A stretch of DNA of 64,000 nt, from contig NW_006763138.1 in assembly GCF_000264905.1 (NCBI RefSeq), forward strand, positions 1 to 64,000, in the 5' to 3' direction. The notes under the pieces are model-generated. The model worked only from the letters and a program-made list of their open reading frames with translations. It ran no database searches and had not been told where the DNA came from. Positions 23,901 through 38,131 of this stretch are shown piece after piece. Both the position numbers and the translations under genes were made by a program. The DNA comes from Stereum hirsutum FP-91666 SS1 (lineage: Eukaryota; Basidiomycota; Agaricomycetes; Russulales; Stereaceae). The first letter of the stretch is position 1. Each line of letters opens with the position of its first letter.

Positions 23901-26900
23901 CCCCGCAGTCCGTTCTCGAAGGCCTCAATGCTGCCTTGGACCATCGTGGGGCCGTCTATGTGCCGGAACTAGGGCGTTCATTCACGCGACACCCCAATTT
24001 CCGCATTTTCGCTGCCCAGAATCCCATTCAGCAGGGAGGTGGAAGGAAAGGGCTCCCGAAATCGTTCGTGAATAGATTTACGAAGGTCTATGTGGAGACC
24101 CTTACTCCTGACGATCTCCTCCAAATCTGTCAGCATATGTTCCCCGATTACCCTCCCCACTGGCTCCAGTCCATGATCGCCTTCAACGCTCGCCTGGAGG
24201 AGGAGATCGTGACGAAGAAGTCCTTTGCTCGCGTTGGTGCACCCTGGGAATTCAATTTACGAGACGTTACTCGTTGGGCAGCACTCCTTCGTGCCTCCGA
24301 CAACCGCCCTGTTCATCCAGTTCACCACCTTCGCACTATCTACTTGAGCCGTTTCCGTACCTCAGATGATCGGCTTACCGCTCAAAAGATTTTCGAAGAC
24401 GTCTTCGGCGAATCAAGCGATTTAACCAACGACTTATCCCAGCGGGCTCCGTATCCCCTCTCATCCCCCTCACACGTTCAGATCGGCTCCTTCATGTGCC
24501 CACGAACGGCATACTCTTCCACTTCGCGTTCTGGACGACTTTTACAATCACAGCTTGCGGCTTTGGAGACAACGGGCGTCTCCCTTACCCAAGGTTGGCT
24601 CGTCATCCTCACCGGGTCTCATAATAGCGGAAAGACCAGCCTGGTTCGCTTTATGGCGAATCTCATAGGAAATCATCTCCATGAAATCTCCATCAACAGC
24701 GCTAGCGACACCACCGACATTCTTGGAAGCTTCGAACAGCTCGACGAACGGGGACGGTCATACAACATCCTGCAGCGAGCTACCGACCTGGCGGATCGGA
24801 TATCACGGTCGCCATCTGGTCCAGCTTTCCTGCATTCCGGCTACGGCGCCTCTGTGGAGAGAATACGGAAATCCTCGTCTTCCGATGATGCTCTTCAGGC
24901 AGCCAAAGATGTTCTGTTGGGCCTGGCGCAGGTCGGAGGACCATGGGGAGTCGAGGCGTCAGATCTTTTGGCCGAACTTACGTCTCTTACTTTGCAGAGC
25001 GGCGGAGGGCGATTTGAATGGGTCGACGGTCCTCTAGTCAAAGCCCTCAAGTCTGGTCACTGGCTTCTCTTAGACGGTGCTAACCTTTGCAGCCCATCGG
25101 TCCTCGATCGCCTCAATTCTCTTTGTGAACCTGGTGGAACACTCGTTCTGAATGAACGCGGCCACGTGGACGGGACGGTAGAAATCATCAAGCCTCATCC
25201 CTCCTTCCGTCTGTTCATGTCTGTTGACGCCCAATACGGCGAGCTCTCACGTGCCATGCGCAACCGCGGAATAGAGGTCTGTCTGTCGTCTGAAAGGACG
25301 ACGGAAGACCTTGTCCGCATCCACGACTATCACCGCCTTCCATTGCACCGAGTTGGAGCTGCTACATCCGGTACTTCTAATGCCGCATTTGATGCCCGAC
25401 GCAGAGCTCTATCTAGTCTCCCACCGCTCGGTCTCATGTCGTATTGGCCTTCCGGGCGCAGCGTCGAGGACGACTCGACGTCGTCAGCTACCTTTGACTC
25501 TGTCTCCTGCTTGTCTACCGAACCAACTTTGCCGGATCATCCGCGGATGAGAGATACTCTTCATGCTTTCGCTTTGACCACCTCGTCCTCTGCTCACATC
25601 GCTAGGTTCTCAAGGATTCTTCCCGCCCTGCCTCATACCGGGCCCAACAACGGCTTTGGCCAAATTCACGTTGTGCTGAATGCATTCCGGAGGAGCGTCT
25701 TGTGGCAAGTGTTGGAGGAGTATCAACATCAGTCCGAAAAGATATGGCCAGTACCTTTTGATCATCTCTCCGTTCAGGTCAGTATTCACACTCAACCGCA
25801 TTTATTTGCCAGCCGTTCTATCTTCACCTGCATGTTTTACATACTAAATAATAAACGATCAATATATATCCAGCCGTTTGATTTTTCGTCGAGATACATG
25901 AGTGTGAAGCGCCTCTACGCTGAGTACGATGTCCCTTCGACGCACGACTCGCTGTTGCAGGCATTGGAATTGTTCGTGAGGATGACTGGTTCAAGTACCT
26001 CTCAAAGTCCACGCAAGCAAACCCTGAACACCACCGAAAGCAGCAAAAGTGCCGTGCATCAGTCTCCAGCCATGGAAGAAGTCCGAAAAGCGACGCAACA
26101 GATCGACGAGACTTCCGATGCACTCTTACAAGTTACCATGAATGTCCTGAAAGAGCGTGCACTGATGGGAGATGGAACGGTGCGTTTGAGCTTTACGCTC
26201 GGTGAAACGAATGTACTGATACGGTCCTCGTAGGTCGTTGAACTGGCATTGAAGTCAACGACCCTGGCTCGTTTCTTGGAAGAATCTGTTGCTGCATCTT
26301 TCAACTTCTCAGCCGTTCAGACGATTGTGAAGTGGTTCTCAGAGACCCTCAAACATGCACCTGCCCTGTTTACGAATCTTCAGCACTCCGTACGAGCTTT
26401 GGAACGCCTGGTAACACCTTCATCGGGGCTGGGACTGACAGAGATCTGGTCCTCAATGCTGCTTCCACCTAAAATGGCTTCAGGCCATAGCTTCGAGCGT
26501 CTGGGGCAGCTTGCTCGCTCATTGTCAAATACCAGCCAGACTCACCGTGAGTTTCCTGCTTTATCCGTCGTCTGCATTCAGCTGAACCCCTATCAGATTT
26601 GAGGTCAGAGTTGTTGGCATTGATGGCGTTGCAGTCGCTTCCCAGCACCGGGCAGGAAGATCCGGAGGTTGTGGAAGCCATGGCTCAGGATATACAGAAA
26701 GTCAGCTAAATACGTCCCCTTCGTTTACCTGATTCTTACGTTGATCAAAATAATAGCGTTTGGAAACATCGAGCAGCCGAACGACGCCTGATACGTTCGC
26801 ATCCAAGACCGACTGGATCTCATTGATCAGAGAACTCAGCATCCTTCCCCGATTACATGACGGAAGCGGTACGGCTGTTCAAGTAAGTTAACACTTTTGT

Positions 26901-29900
26901 TATCAAAGCTTGATTGCTTATTCGACTTTCCAGGTTCTCGAGCAAATGCTTGATCTCGCTTGCCAGAATTTTACGGTGGATCTACGTCGGTTCGTCCCCT
27001 ATCGTCATGCTATCTGGGCCGTGCAAGCTCGAAAGTGTACGTCTTTTCTGTCTCGTTGTTATATAGCAAATCTGATTCAGGTTTATAGTCGAAGTGCCCG
27101 CCATCACGTCGGCATACAAATCTTGGCTTCAGGCGCTATGGGACGTGGATGAGAAGCTCGGCCCATCGCTCATTCTGCAGCCTACGATGCTTCAAACAAC
27201 CGTTGATAAATCGTATGTCTCCTTTTGCTTACACGTCTCTCTCACGATCCTATACTCATAAAGCGAGCAGTGATTGGTCCAATGTTACTATGCAGGCGCT
27301 CGGCGACTATGAACCTCAATTGACACGCCATCTAAACGCCCTTTTGACTGGACTCGAACTAGACAAGAGCCGTGTCGAGACGCTGACCATTCTATATCGC
27401 CAGAGCGTGTTGATGGTATGTCAACAACCTCCATTTTTGAACATAAGATACTGGCTCACTAGGAATCCGTAGCTGTGCCATTGCTTTAAAGGCACGTTCG
27501 ACAAAGAAGTTGCCGCGAAGCTCGACAATATGATCCGTGAGGTGCCCCTCGATGGGATTACGGCACTTCGTGACCTTGCCGGACTTCCTCTCCTCCTTCA
27601 AGGTTCATCCCACCTCGAGTTCAAGGATACGCTCACCCGTCTATCGACCATGATCCCAGAATCTAGTCTCGATTCATCGTCACCAAGCCTCCTCCACGCG
27701 GGCCAACGCTGGATCTCGCTATTCCGAGCTTTCGTTGACCTCTATGTCCCTGATACTCCTTTGGACCCCGGAGCTGTTTACCACTGCACTTCGCAGCTTA
27801 GGGACCAAGAACGAGCGAGGCTATCACTGGAACTTAACCTTCATCGAAGTCTCGAATCACGTACCACTGGCGGTGAAACGAACGTGACCATCATGGAGCT
27901 TCAACGAAAGTTGCACGCCGTTTGCGACCAGGCAGAGGACAGTGCGTCCACCCGTGTCACAGTACGCGATACCCGTCGCCTTCGAGAGTTCTGGACCGAA
28001 GTCAACCAGTTCTTGGCCATGGTGGTATCACCTTCCAAAATCGATTCTCTCGTTGCCCAACTTCAATCCGGTGATTCCTCCGCAGATACACGAGAACACG
28101 TCGTTCAAGAATCAATCTCAGGTTTCAGTCAGCGCATGAACACTGTATACGAGGATTTCGAAGATATCTGCTCTCCGTTGCAGTTGGCATTGCTACACCT
28201 TCGTCTCGGCCTTCGTCTTGTACGACACTCGCAAGCATCCGCCCAAATGCAACATCCCACGGCCATGGCGACTGCCTTGGTATCCTCTTTATCGGTCCAG
28301 AGATCCGCCTTGTTACTCCCAGACACGGGCATCGACGTCCAGCTTCCCGGAATAGACTCTGTCCTCCATTTAATCCTGAGGCTTACTTCCGCTTCAGAGG
28401 ATCTTCAAGCTGGTGTAGAAGCTGATTCACTTATCTCCGGGATCGAAACCGTCTATGAACAAGCTGTTCGTTTGTGGCTCATTGATCGCTCAAAGGAAGA
28501 AGAGGCTACCAAAGCGTCACAGTCACTGTACCGGTCTGCTCGGCTCGAACACGATACAATCCAAGATTCGGAGTTGGAAGAGCAAGAGTTTCTTTCCCTT
28601 TTCCCCAACTTCGAGGACGCCTTCGACAAAGAGCTTCCTGCAGATGGGGACCATCGCCCCACTGGACAGTTCATAGGTCCAGGTCATGTCCATCATTTCT
28701 ACGACCTACATCAAAAACTTTTCGAAAGTCGAACCGTCAACTCCAATTGTCTTCCATCGAGTTCTGACATGCGCATAACGTTGCTCCGGCCCCTCCTAAA
28801 CACATATCTGAACGCACTTCCCGAGGCATTAGATCGCATTAGTTTAGTGTATCAACTTTCTCTCACCCACGACCGTTTGCATAGTCTGCACCACCACTCC
28901 AAACAAACCCTCAGGCCCTACAACTTCTACGTCGATCCAAACGTCCCAGAGCTTCGGAAAGCAACCGATGTTCTCCAATCTTTACGAGCTCGACTCCAGC
29001 TGCTGGTTCTGGAGTGGCCGGAGCAGATGGTGCTGCACCATCTCACCGAGCGCTGCGATCAGATCCTACGGTTGAGCCTTCAAAGCCCGGTAGCTAAGGT
29101 GCTGGCTACGCTGGAACAATTACTCGTCCAAACCGAAGACTGGGAGCTCTACGCGAACCGCGACAACAACCTTAAGGTGCATCGATCTGCGCTGATCTCG
29201 CTCATTGTTGAGTGGAGGAAGTTGGAGCTTTCTTGCTGGCGCGGATTATTGGAGACACAGGCTCTTGAGTTCTCACAAGGGGTTTCAGAGTGGTGGTTCA
29301 GGTTGTACAATGCCATCCTCCGCGGTCTGCTTGACATCACTTCACGCAGTGAGGGTATGGACGTCGACGGTATGGAAGAGTATCTGGATAATCTCGTTCC
29401 ACTTCTGGACGACTTCGTCAAGACAAGTCCCATGGGCCAGTTCAGTCGTCGTTTGGAGCTCTTAAAGAGTTTCGAGGACTTCCTGCGACGTTCGGCATTC
29501 TCTCGATCTTCTTCTCATAGGAATGCTCTGGAACGCGCAATACGTATTCTCCACTCAACCCACGCATACTACATCCAGTACCTTCCGAAAATCACAAAGG
29601 ACTTCGTAGCTCAACGGAGCGCGCTAGAGAAGGAGGTTGCCGGGTTTATCAAGCTCGCGAGTTGGAAAGACATCAACGTTCAAGCCTTGAAGGCCAGCGC
29701 ACAACGCACACATCACCAACTGTACAAGAACATTCGAAAGTTCCGCGATATCCTCCGGCAGCCGATCAATGGCATGCTGCTGTCAGAGAAAGCATCCGAG
29801 CCCGACGCCACTCCACATTTTTCACTGCAACCCGATTCTTCTGTACGCCACAACGTACCAGAGGCCCCCATCTTTCCCACGCGCTATCCGTACAGTGCAC

Positions 29901-32900
29901 TTCCAGCGCATCTCCAAGACCTCCCTCGCACGTATTCGCGCTACGACACCCTAGTATCCACCCAAGTCGAGACCTTCCTCCACTCTCGACAACCCCACAG
30001 CGTCGAAGCTTTGGCAAGTGAGGTCATTTCCACGGCGAAGAACTTGTCGTCTCTCACCGCCCCGTCTGAATATTCGAAGGAGCGGAAGGAAAAGTATCTG
30101 AAGACCGTACTCGTAAGGAAGCGGAAGGCATGGAGTGACCTTCTGAAAGAGCTGAAGCGAATAGGGTTCGCGACGAACGTCAAGCCCGACGTTCTGGAGC
30201 TTCAGACGAAGCGACGATGGCTCCGGGAACAGCCCATAGTATGCGCATCGGCACACATCACCGCAGACGTGGAAAGAGCAGAGCGGTACTTCGAGCGTCT
30301 CTGTGGTCTTCTTCCCGATCTTAGGGCCGCTCTCTCCAATCATCACTCAGATCTGCCCACTCGGGAGCTTCACAGAGGAGTCATGTTGCTCGAATCGGGA
30401 TTTTCCCAGGCTTTGACGTCAAGGACTCAGTAAGTTGTGGCATTATATTTGAGATCCTCAGTACGCTGATATTCCCGACAGTTTATCTCGTGCTCTCGAT
30501 CAGTATTCCTCTGTCAAGAACTCAGCACGTCGCCTTCACATGCTAGCAGAGGGCGGCGTCGCGGTTTCGAGTGGTCATCATGTTCTGACTGCGGCAACCC
30601 ACATCAAAAATACCATTTGCAAACTCGCAAAGGCCGCGTCTGAAACTGTGGAGCAACTCGAACTCTTCGACAATCTACGCTCTGGCTATTCTGTGCCCCC
30701 TCCACTCCTTGAAGAGGCTCGTTCTTGGGCTCACTCTGCAGACAGCCATCGCACACTTGTGACAAGCGTTGTGGATGGAATAAGACTTAGCTCTACTTCC
30801 GTCCTTCTAAGAGGTTTGTTGTGTTCTTACTATCCGAACTTCTCGCCACTGATCACTCTTCTATTCAGACGAATACGATGTACTCTCATCTACAATCCTC
30901 TACATCGAGGATATGGCCAGATCTTTGCGCAGCTGGACGGAACGCGAGGAACACATTTCCTTCATCCTCAGCCCTTTGTTAACGTGGATTGAGTCTGTCC
31001 CAATAACGGCACCTAACATCGTCACGGGTGATCAGGAGCATCCGCATCTTGATGGCGACCATGTCATCGACGCGACCCTGGTCATCGTTCAGTCTCTTCT
31101 CTCCAAGCTTCCGTCAGAAGCGAGCGGAACCGAAGACGATGACGGCTACGCCAAGCTCACCTCGCGCCTGCTGGGGGAGTTCTCCGTATCTCTCCAGGTG
31201 GATTCTCTGACCAAGAAACTCAACTCAATCCTGACTTCAGCTGCCAACGTTTCTTCCAACGTCTTAAACGATAACATCCTCCGTTTCTTGCCTTTCGTCG
31301 ACCGGTATCTCACCCTGGTAGAAGAACATGTCACCGCGCACATTTGCTGGACTGGAAGCCTCTTCAAGTTACTCTATGTGATCTGTACAATAATCCACAC
31401 GATCGCGACCCAAGGGTTCTGCAAACCTCCGGATGCGGAAGAAACGGGAGAGGGGAAGGACGGTGGCGAGGCCATGGGTGGAGTGGGGCTTGGAGAAGGC
31501 GATGGTGCGGAGAACGTTAGCAAGGAGATCGAAGACGAGAGTCAAGTGGAAGGATTGAAAGGTGAGGATCAAGCGGAGAATAAAGAGAAGAACAAACAAG
31601 ACGATGACGACGATAACGCTATTGAGATGGGCGATGACTTTGAGGGTGAGATGGAGGATGTTCCGGACGATAGCTCACAAGGAGACGAGGGCGAGAAGTC
31701 AGATGAAGAGGGAGAAGGTCCAGACGAACAGCTTGGAGATGTCGATAGTTCAGATCCGAACGCGGTCGATGAGAAGCTCTGGGGAGATGAGAAGGGTCCG
31801 GAGAGTGGTGATGATGGGAAGACGAATCAAGATCGGTCGGAAGAGAAGGGCGGCGACTCTGAACTGGTGGCGAAGGAGGGACAGAAGCCGGATGACCGAA
31901 AGGACTCGAAGAGTGGGAAGGAGGAAGCGCAGCCAGAAGGCAAGGACGGCGAAGCAGAGGAGGAGCCTTCACCTGATGAGAGTCCAGAAGACGATGCGGG
32001 TGTTGAGGATCCGAATGCCACTGGTGCACCCGTCGACGATTACGTGCAAGATGCCAATACCTTGGAGCTGCCTGAAGATCTGGATCTCGGAACTGGGGAA
32101 GACGTCCAGGAGGAGGGTGGTTCAGAAGAGGATGAGCTGATGGATGAAGACAACGAGCATCCAGAGAGGCTCGACGACATGGATGGGGAATCGGACGCAG
32201 AACAGGCCCTTGGGGGAGACCGAGCATCGATGGATGAGGGAGGGGAAGAAGATGAGCAGACGACTATGAAAGAGGATGTTGAAGAACCGCAACAGCCCGA
32301 GGAGGAAAAGAGTGGGGAGGAGGCGGTGGCACAACCAGACGTACAATCTGGAGATGGGTTAGCGGGAGACCCTATGCCACAGGAGTCTTTCAACGAGAAT
32401 GTCCGCGACACCGCTCCTACGAACCAAGCTGGCGCATCCCAGGGTGCGATGGGGCAGAGTGCGGGGAAAGGACAAGAGACAGGTCACGAGGACGGGTACG
32501 TATATGGATTATCCTTTTCTGTCTGACTTTATGCTGATTGAATGTTACTCCAGCAAAATAGATGATATTTCACAGGAAACTGAGGTGCAGGATGCTGACA
32601 TGACGGGAAGCGGGGCTTCCACTGGGGGAAAACAGCAAGGGAAACCCGCATCACACGACTCGATGCCCCAGGACCTTTCAAACAACCCACTTCGTAGTCT
32701 CGGAGATGCAATGAAGGAGATCCGCCAACGCTTCGATGACATCTTGGAACGCGAAGAGAGCCAGTCTCAGCCTATACCTCACCCTGGAGATGTTGCGAAT
32801 GCCTCTCAGCTGGAGTACCTCCGTCCTGACGACGCTGATGAGAACATGCAAGCGTTGGGACCAGCTGGAGCAGATCAGGTCGCAAAGCTCAGTGATCTGA

Positions 32901-34141
32901 ACATTGTCGACGACGAAACCCAGGAGGAGGAACATGACGTAGCAATGGACATCGACGAGCCCACAGCGGTTGACCCTTCACAACCACAACTCCCCGAACA
33001 GACATTCAATGCTCAGTCGACGACTGAGGCCTTGCAGGAAAGCGTGGAGACAGCCTTAACACGTCAGGATATTCATTCACGAGACCCCTCGCAACGTACA
33101 GATCCTCTTCACGAGTCCTCTGGTGCGCAGGCAGAGGTGGATGTTGAAGAGCCCATCACTCAAGACGAGGTCGAAGCTGAACTGCGCCGTTGGCAGTCCG
33201 TAGGCAAACCCCGAGACGGAGCGGAGAACATCTGGCGTCTCTACGAGTCCCTCACCCACGATCTATCCTACACCCTATGCGAACAACTCCGTCTCATTCT
33301 CGAGCCGACACTCGCTACCCGACTCAAAGGTGATTACCGCACGGGTAAACGCTTGAACATGAAGAAGATCATTCCATATATCGCCAGCGAATACACAAAG
33401 GACAAGATCTGGCTTCGTCGTACTCGTCCCAGCCAGCGAGAATACCAGGTCTTGATCGCATTGGACGATTCCAGGTCCATGGCAGAGTCGCATTCCGTGC
33501 ACTTGGCGTACGAGACGTTGGCCCTCGTATCGAAGGCGCTCAGTAGGTTGGAGGTCGGTGATGTGGGCATCGCGAAGTTCGGAGAGGCGGTGGATGTGCT
33601 GCATGGGTTCGATGAGGGACCATTCACGGATCAGGCGGGGATGCAGGTCATGCAAGCTTTCGGGTTTCAGCAGAAGGCCACAAACGTGCTTTCCCTCGTG
33701 GAGGCTAGTTTGAAGATGCTGGAGGATGCGAGACAGAGGCGGTCCAATAGCTCGGCGTCGGCGGCAGACTTATGGCAGTTAGAAATCATCATCTCGGATG
33801 GGATTTGTCAGGACCACGAGAAGCTCAGGACGGTGTTGCGGAAGGCTGAGGAGCAAAGAGTCATGGTGGTCTTCATCGTGATCGACTCGCTTCATTCGAA
33901 CGCTGTCGCCGCGTCAGGCGATGGGGGAAAGGGTAAGATGGAAGGTGGCGTACAGAATTCCATTCTATCCATGAACCAGGTCGCATACAAGATGATAGAT
34001 GGGAAGATGGAGCTACAGATGCATCGATACTTGGACTCCTTCCCCTTCGAGTATTACGTGGTGCTACGGAATGTGGAGGCTTTACCAGAGGTGTTGTCGG
34101 GCACGTTGAAGCAGTTCTTCGAGCGTATATCAGAGGAGTAG
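17936..34141 (+). CDS. MDN1: Midasin, AAA+ ribosome-assembly ATPase
   Basis: Dynein-like AAA+ giant (Rea1/Mdn1) that strips assembly factors such as Ytm1 and Rsa4 from pre-60S particles in nucleolus and nucleoplasm. Eighteen exons join in phase to 5,075 aa, close to the yeast length of about 4,900. Introns: 18244-18294, 18793-18848, 20415-20473, 20684-20745, 23174-23227, 23300-23356, 25778-25873, 26180-26233, 26547-26596, 26701-26756, 26883-26933, 27037-27088, 27213-27270, 27416-27472, 30430-30481, 30814-30868 and 32496-32553. Walker A sites of AAA1-6 fall near residues 321 (SAPSAGKS, first Gly missing), 680 (GETGTGKT), 1121 (GPTSSGKT), 1416 (GETGSGKT), 1800 (GSPGVGKT) and 2113 (GSHNSGKT). 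AAA1 has ADID and AAA6 LLLDGANL in place of a DE Walker B, so both are probably non-hydrolytic. A long linker, an Asp/Glu-rich region (about 4190-4700) and a MIDAS domain (DDSRS near 4849) complete the usual order. The 96-nt intron at 25778 is in frame and could be retained. Confidence 0.95.
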
Positions 34142-34260
34142 TATATAGTCTGTATGACAGTCTGTATAATCACGTATCTATACTTCTATCAAAAGCTGTT
34201 CGAAATAGACGAGCGCGTATCGAGCGTGTATCGGTGTCGCAAACTATTCCACACCTCAAT

Positions 34261-37200
34261 CTACAGATAAGACCCCAGAATCTTCGATGCCGATTCGGGA
34301 CCACTGGGCTTGTAACCTTCAACATTCCGGGAGGCACTGGTGTCCATCGACCCTCCCGGAGAAGCTGCAAGCGACTCGATCATAACCTCCAGCCTTCCCA
34401 AGCGCGACCATAGTTGATTCACCTATGAAGCAATGCATCAGTGCCACAGTCACGGTAAAGCATCAAGGCGTCGATATACTCGCCTTCTGATCTAAGTCAC
34501 CGGTCAGATGGGTTTCCTCGGTTTTCGTCGTTTCTGGTCCGTCGCTCTTATACTCATCATCACTCTCACAATTATCGTCATCCACACCGGCAGTGCGTAT
34601 CAACAGCTTCGCTAATATGTTGCCAGGTTCCTGTGACTGACATCACCAGAGAACAATGATTAGTTTTCCTGTGTGTCTCATGGATTTCCAGCGCATCCAG
34701 AGTGGGTAAATTCGCACCTCTTCGTACCAGTTGCTGAATATCCCACCACAGAAGGATTCAATCTGAACCGAAACGCTCATACGCTGCTGACGCCAGCTCC
34801 TACTAAGGTCCAACATCCTCGCGTTGAACACATACATAACGAACGTCATAGCAGTCACGAGTTCGTCCAGGCTGTCTTCGTCTTCGGCTGTAGGGAAATC
34901 GTTCTTTTCCATACGATGGACGAGATCATGAACACGAGGGAGCCACACATATAGGAAAGGCAAGATGGACTGTGCCAGAGTCAGCTACAGTGGGCGAGTG
35001 AAATGTTGGCAAGGACCGACCAATTCAATGCGAGGCTGGCCGACGATGGCGATCACAGACGGTTCGTCATCGATCACCATCTCATTCAGAACCTTTTCGA
35101 GACGAGCCTCCTCATGTTCACGGTACTCCAACTGTAGACGGCCGAGATCTTCTGCATAGATCTCGTCCCGAACCATCTTCGCGAAGACATCGTCATTGTC
35201 TTCCGCATAGCGCGAGACGATCGCGTGGACAAAAGATGAAAGGAGTTTCACGAAATTCTTTATCACAGGCCTTTTAGTAGGCGAATGCAGACGGTAGGTG
35301 CGTTCGATGTCACAGAGACGTCCTTGTATCCTCTTGTGGTAGCTATTTCATGATAAGAACAGCTACCTTGAGGTCATATTATATGGACCTACCCGATATT
35401 GCTGTCGTCCCATCCTCTAGCCCAACTTCTTACAAAAAGATATCAGCAGCCTCTTCTACGTAGAAAGGAGAAGGAATGCCACGCACAATGCGATCCATTC
35501 TGGAAGAGACCATCCAGGCGGACACTTTTTAATGAATGTGTTGACCTCATGGACACATATGAATCCGCTACTATCTGCGTCGATGGCGTCCCCTATCGCT
35601 GAATGATCTGAGTACCAAATTGTTCATCATGAGTTTGGAACCAAGGAAAGTTGTATTGATACCCACAGATCACCCTCGAGAGGATGTGGAAGGTCCAGAA
35701 GTCGTGCGCAAATACGTTCTCATTCGTCCGGAAATGATGTCTGAACTTGTCTCGATAATAATCGTATATGGCTAAGGCCCACAAGAATTATTAGTCCAGT
35801 TATGATGTGGCAATACAGGTCTATACCGTTAACAAAGACGCGACTCTTGACAGAGCTTGGCCATTTCTATAGGCAATGCTTAGTGACTTAGTACATCGTT
35901 CCGTTTTTGGGGGCGATCGTGTCGTACCATTGCTATAGAAAAAACATGTTTGTTAATGATTACAATGAGAGAGAACTAGCTGAATCAGTTTACCTTCCCA
36001 GACCGTCTTGATGTCCTCATCTTTGATGAGTTCATAGACGCCTTCACTCAACTAGGGGAAAAAATCAACTACACATTCTTAGATTTGGAGAAGTCACGGT
36101 ATTTCACTTGACGCATAATAGCTTCTCGTGAGCTCTCCACGCTTGCGGTGATGCGAGTCTCTACGCCCTCTATTTTTTGGTGGAAAGGGTCGCTGTCGTA
36201 ATACGTTCAACCCACCGTGGCTGGTCGCAAAACAAGTGGAATTAACTCAACATATTCTTCTCTAACAGCTCGTGCAGACCGTCATGCAACGATGCTTTTG
36301 CGCCGTGACTCACCCTCTCCCCGAGTTTATGAGCGACCTCACCTAACCACGTCTCATTCTAATCGGGCACTCGCCATCAGTTTTTGATCGTCATCATCCA
36401 CATGAGCTGGAGACGAGACTGTGAAGGCCCACCTCAATGACATCCTTGACGGAGCCGTACGACTCGATGATACGAGCCGCTTCCGATTCTCTCTTTCCAT
36501 CCTCCCCCAAAGTACTCAGTATCTTTTCCAAGCTACCTCCAAAGTTGTCCATCTGAGAGCGGATGCCGTTGACCGTGACCGCAGTCTGAATACGAACGAT
36601 GTCGTGGATCTCGGTCTTGTGCGAGCTGAAGTTGGTCACGTAGGTTTGGAGCTGTTCGCGAAGCTCGGCAGCTTTGAAGAATCGGACTAGTGGTTGTAAA
36701 ATATATGGCAGCATTCATGAGCTCATGAGTTTAGATGTTGAGAGCGGTTGTCTACCTATCCGTCTCGCTCCGTAGTACCATCTGCGAGGGATTTATATCA
36801 GTCAACGGACTAGGTAGCACGAGAGCGTGCGAGCTACTGACACAGCAAAGTTCCCTGAAGAAAAAGCATCATTGGCTGGTAAAGCAGAAACATAAACGGA
36901 GTTAATATCCTCGACTTACCGAAATCGTGCATACTATGTTCGAGCCTTGTGAGAGGGCCGCGCAAAGCTTCGTAGATCGATTCAGAGACCTTGATCTCCA
37001 CCAAGTGACGAAGAGAAAAGATGGTGAGACTCTGTTATAGGAGTGGTAAGTGAGTACCCAGAATATACCCAAAATAATTGAGCGGTACCATGGCATGATG
37101 AACGACCATGATCCGGACATCGTTCGCCAGCCTGTCTGTCTCCAATTGCGTGATGCTCTTCAAGCTTCGTCAAGGGGGGCGCATACGGGACTCGTAGACT

Positions 37201-37655
37201 GTGCTAACCTTGAAGACGCCTACGACAGTCTATATAACATGACGATCATTCGGTCAGTTGTAATTTTGGTCGTGCTTGAGAGATCTCATCTAAGTCAAGC
37301 ATCCTGACCTTTGCGATAGGGTGTAACTCGGCGATGGCTGACATCACGGGCATGATCTGATTGGTTGCGTCCAAAACCTTTCTTCCCAGCTCCTTGCCTG
37401 AAGTCTTCGCTAATCGTCGAGAAAAGAGATACGATTAGTGTGGAACTATGCCTCTGTCCGACGGCATAGTATATACCATTTGCGACGTCACTAATGGTCC
37501 TTTCTGCATCTTGAACACAACGTGTGGCGACGGCAATATGTCGCTCTATTATATACGCTCAAGCACGTAAGGTTTAGCCAATCAGACAAGTCATCCACAC
37601 GTGGATAATAACATATACCCATACCAATGAGCTCTGTAGTAGAAAAGTCGGCCAT
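34261..37655 (-). CDS. Many-exon EF-hand-like mushroom family protein
   Basis: Starts at ATG 37655 (MADFSTTELI) and ends with a TAG at 34261-34263 after SASKILGSYL. Roughly twenty small exons are involved and I did not fix every junction. In-phase joins confirmed at the 5' end give, in order, ERHIAVATRCVQDAERTIS, KTSGKELGRKVLDATNQIM, TVVGVFK and SITQLETDRLANDVRIMVV. The exon at 36394-36714 gives TYVTNFSSHKTEIHDIVRIQ. An EF-hand-like loop is encoded near 35537-35590 (AIDADSSGFICVHEVNTFI), then CPPGWSLPEW. Later exons give SRYAEDNDDVFAKMV (35000s) and an acidic tail (DDDNCESDDEYKSDG) before the last exon (VNQLWSRLGRLEVMIESL). This is the layout of a multi-copy agaricomycete family known to me only as EF-hand-containing hypothetical proteins. 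A role is not known. It is convergent with midasin, with 119 bases between stops. Confidence 0.65.
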
Positions 37656-38131
37656 GGTGGGCGTGAGCTATCACCACCGCGACCGTCAATGTTCAACGGC
37701 TGATTCCAAGGTCAATAGTGAAGCCTGCGGCTTGTAGCTTGGCGTAGACGCGCGTATATATGGACCCTAGTATGCTCATCATATCAGTGACGCAGTGTGA
37801 TGGCTTTTTCTCCACAATGGAGACCCTCATCACTCATTCGACTTTTTTCTGGAAGGGATCAACCGTGTTACAGTTTAGAGCCATGGAGAAACGAGCCCAT
37901 TGAATCCAGTGGATATGCTCTGAGCCGAGCCACAATGACACCGGAATAAGGGTAGGCGGGCAGAATTTTGATAGAGGACTACCAGGCCGTGTCCTAACGT
38001 GGAAGCTTCATTGTGGTTTGCCGCAGGAGGCGCGGCCAATTACAATCACCACTCTAAGTTACGAAAGGTCTCTGATATGATCGACGCCTCTAGTATAATG
38101 ATTGTATACGTTCGGGCCCATGTTCTCCTAT
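37656..38131. other. Intergenic, promoter of EF-hand-like gene
   Basis: No coding signal. The stretch lies between the start of the minus-strand gene and the tRNA. Confidence 0.5.

Noticed and set aside
31619..32227. 202-codon ORF on the minus strand, Pro/His/Arg-rich
   Set aside because: It is the antisense of midasin's Asp/Glu-rich region; the long open frame follows from the GA-rich composition.
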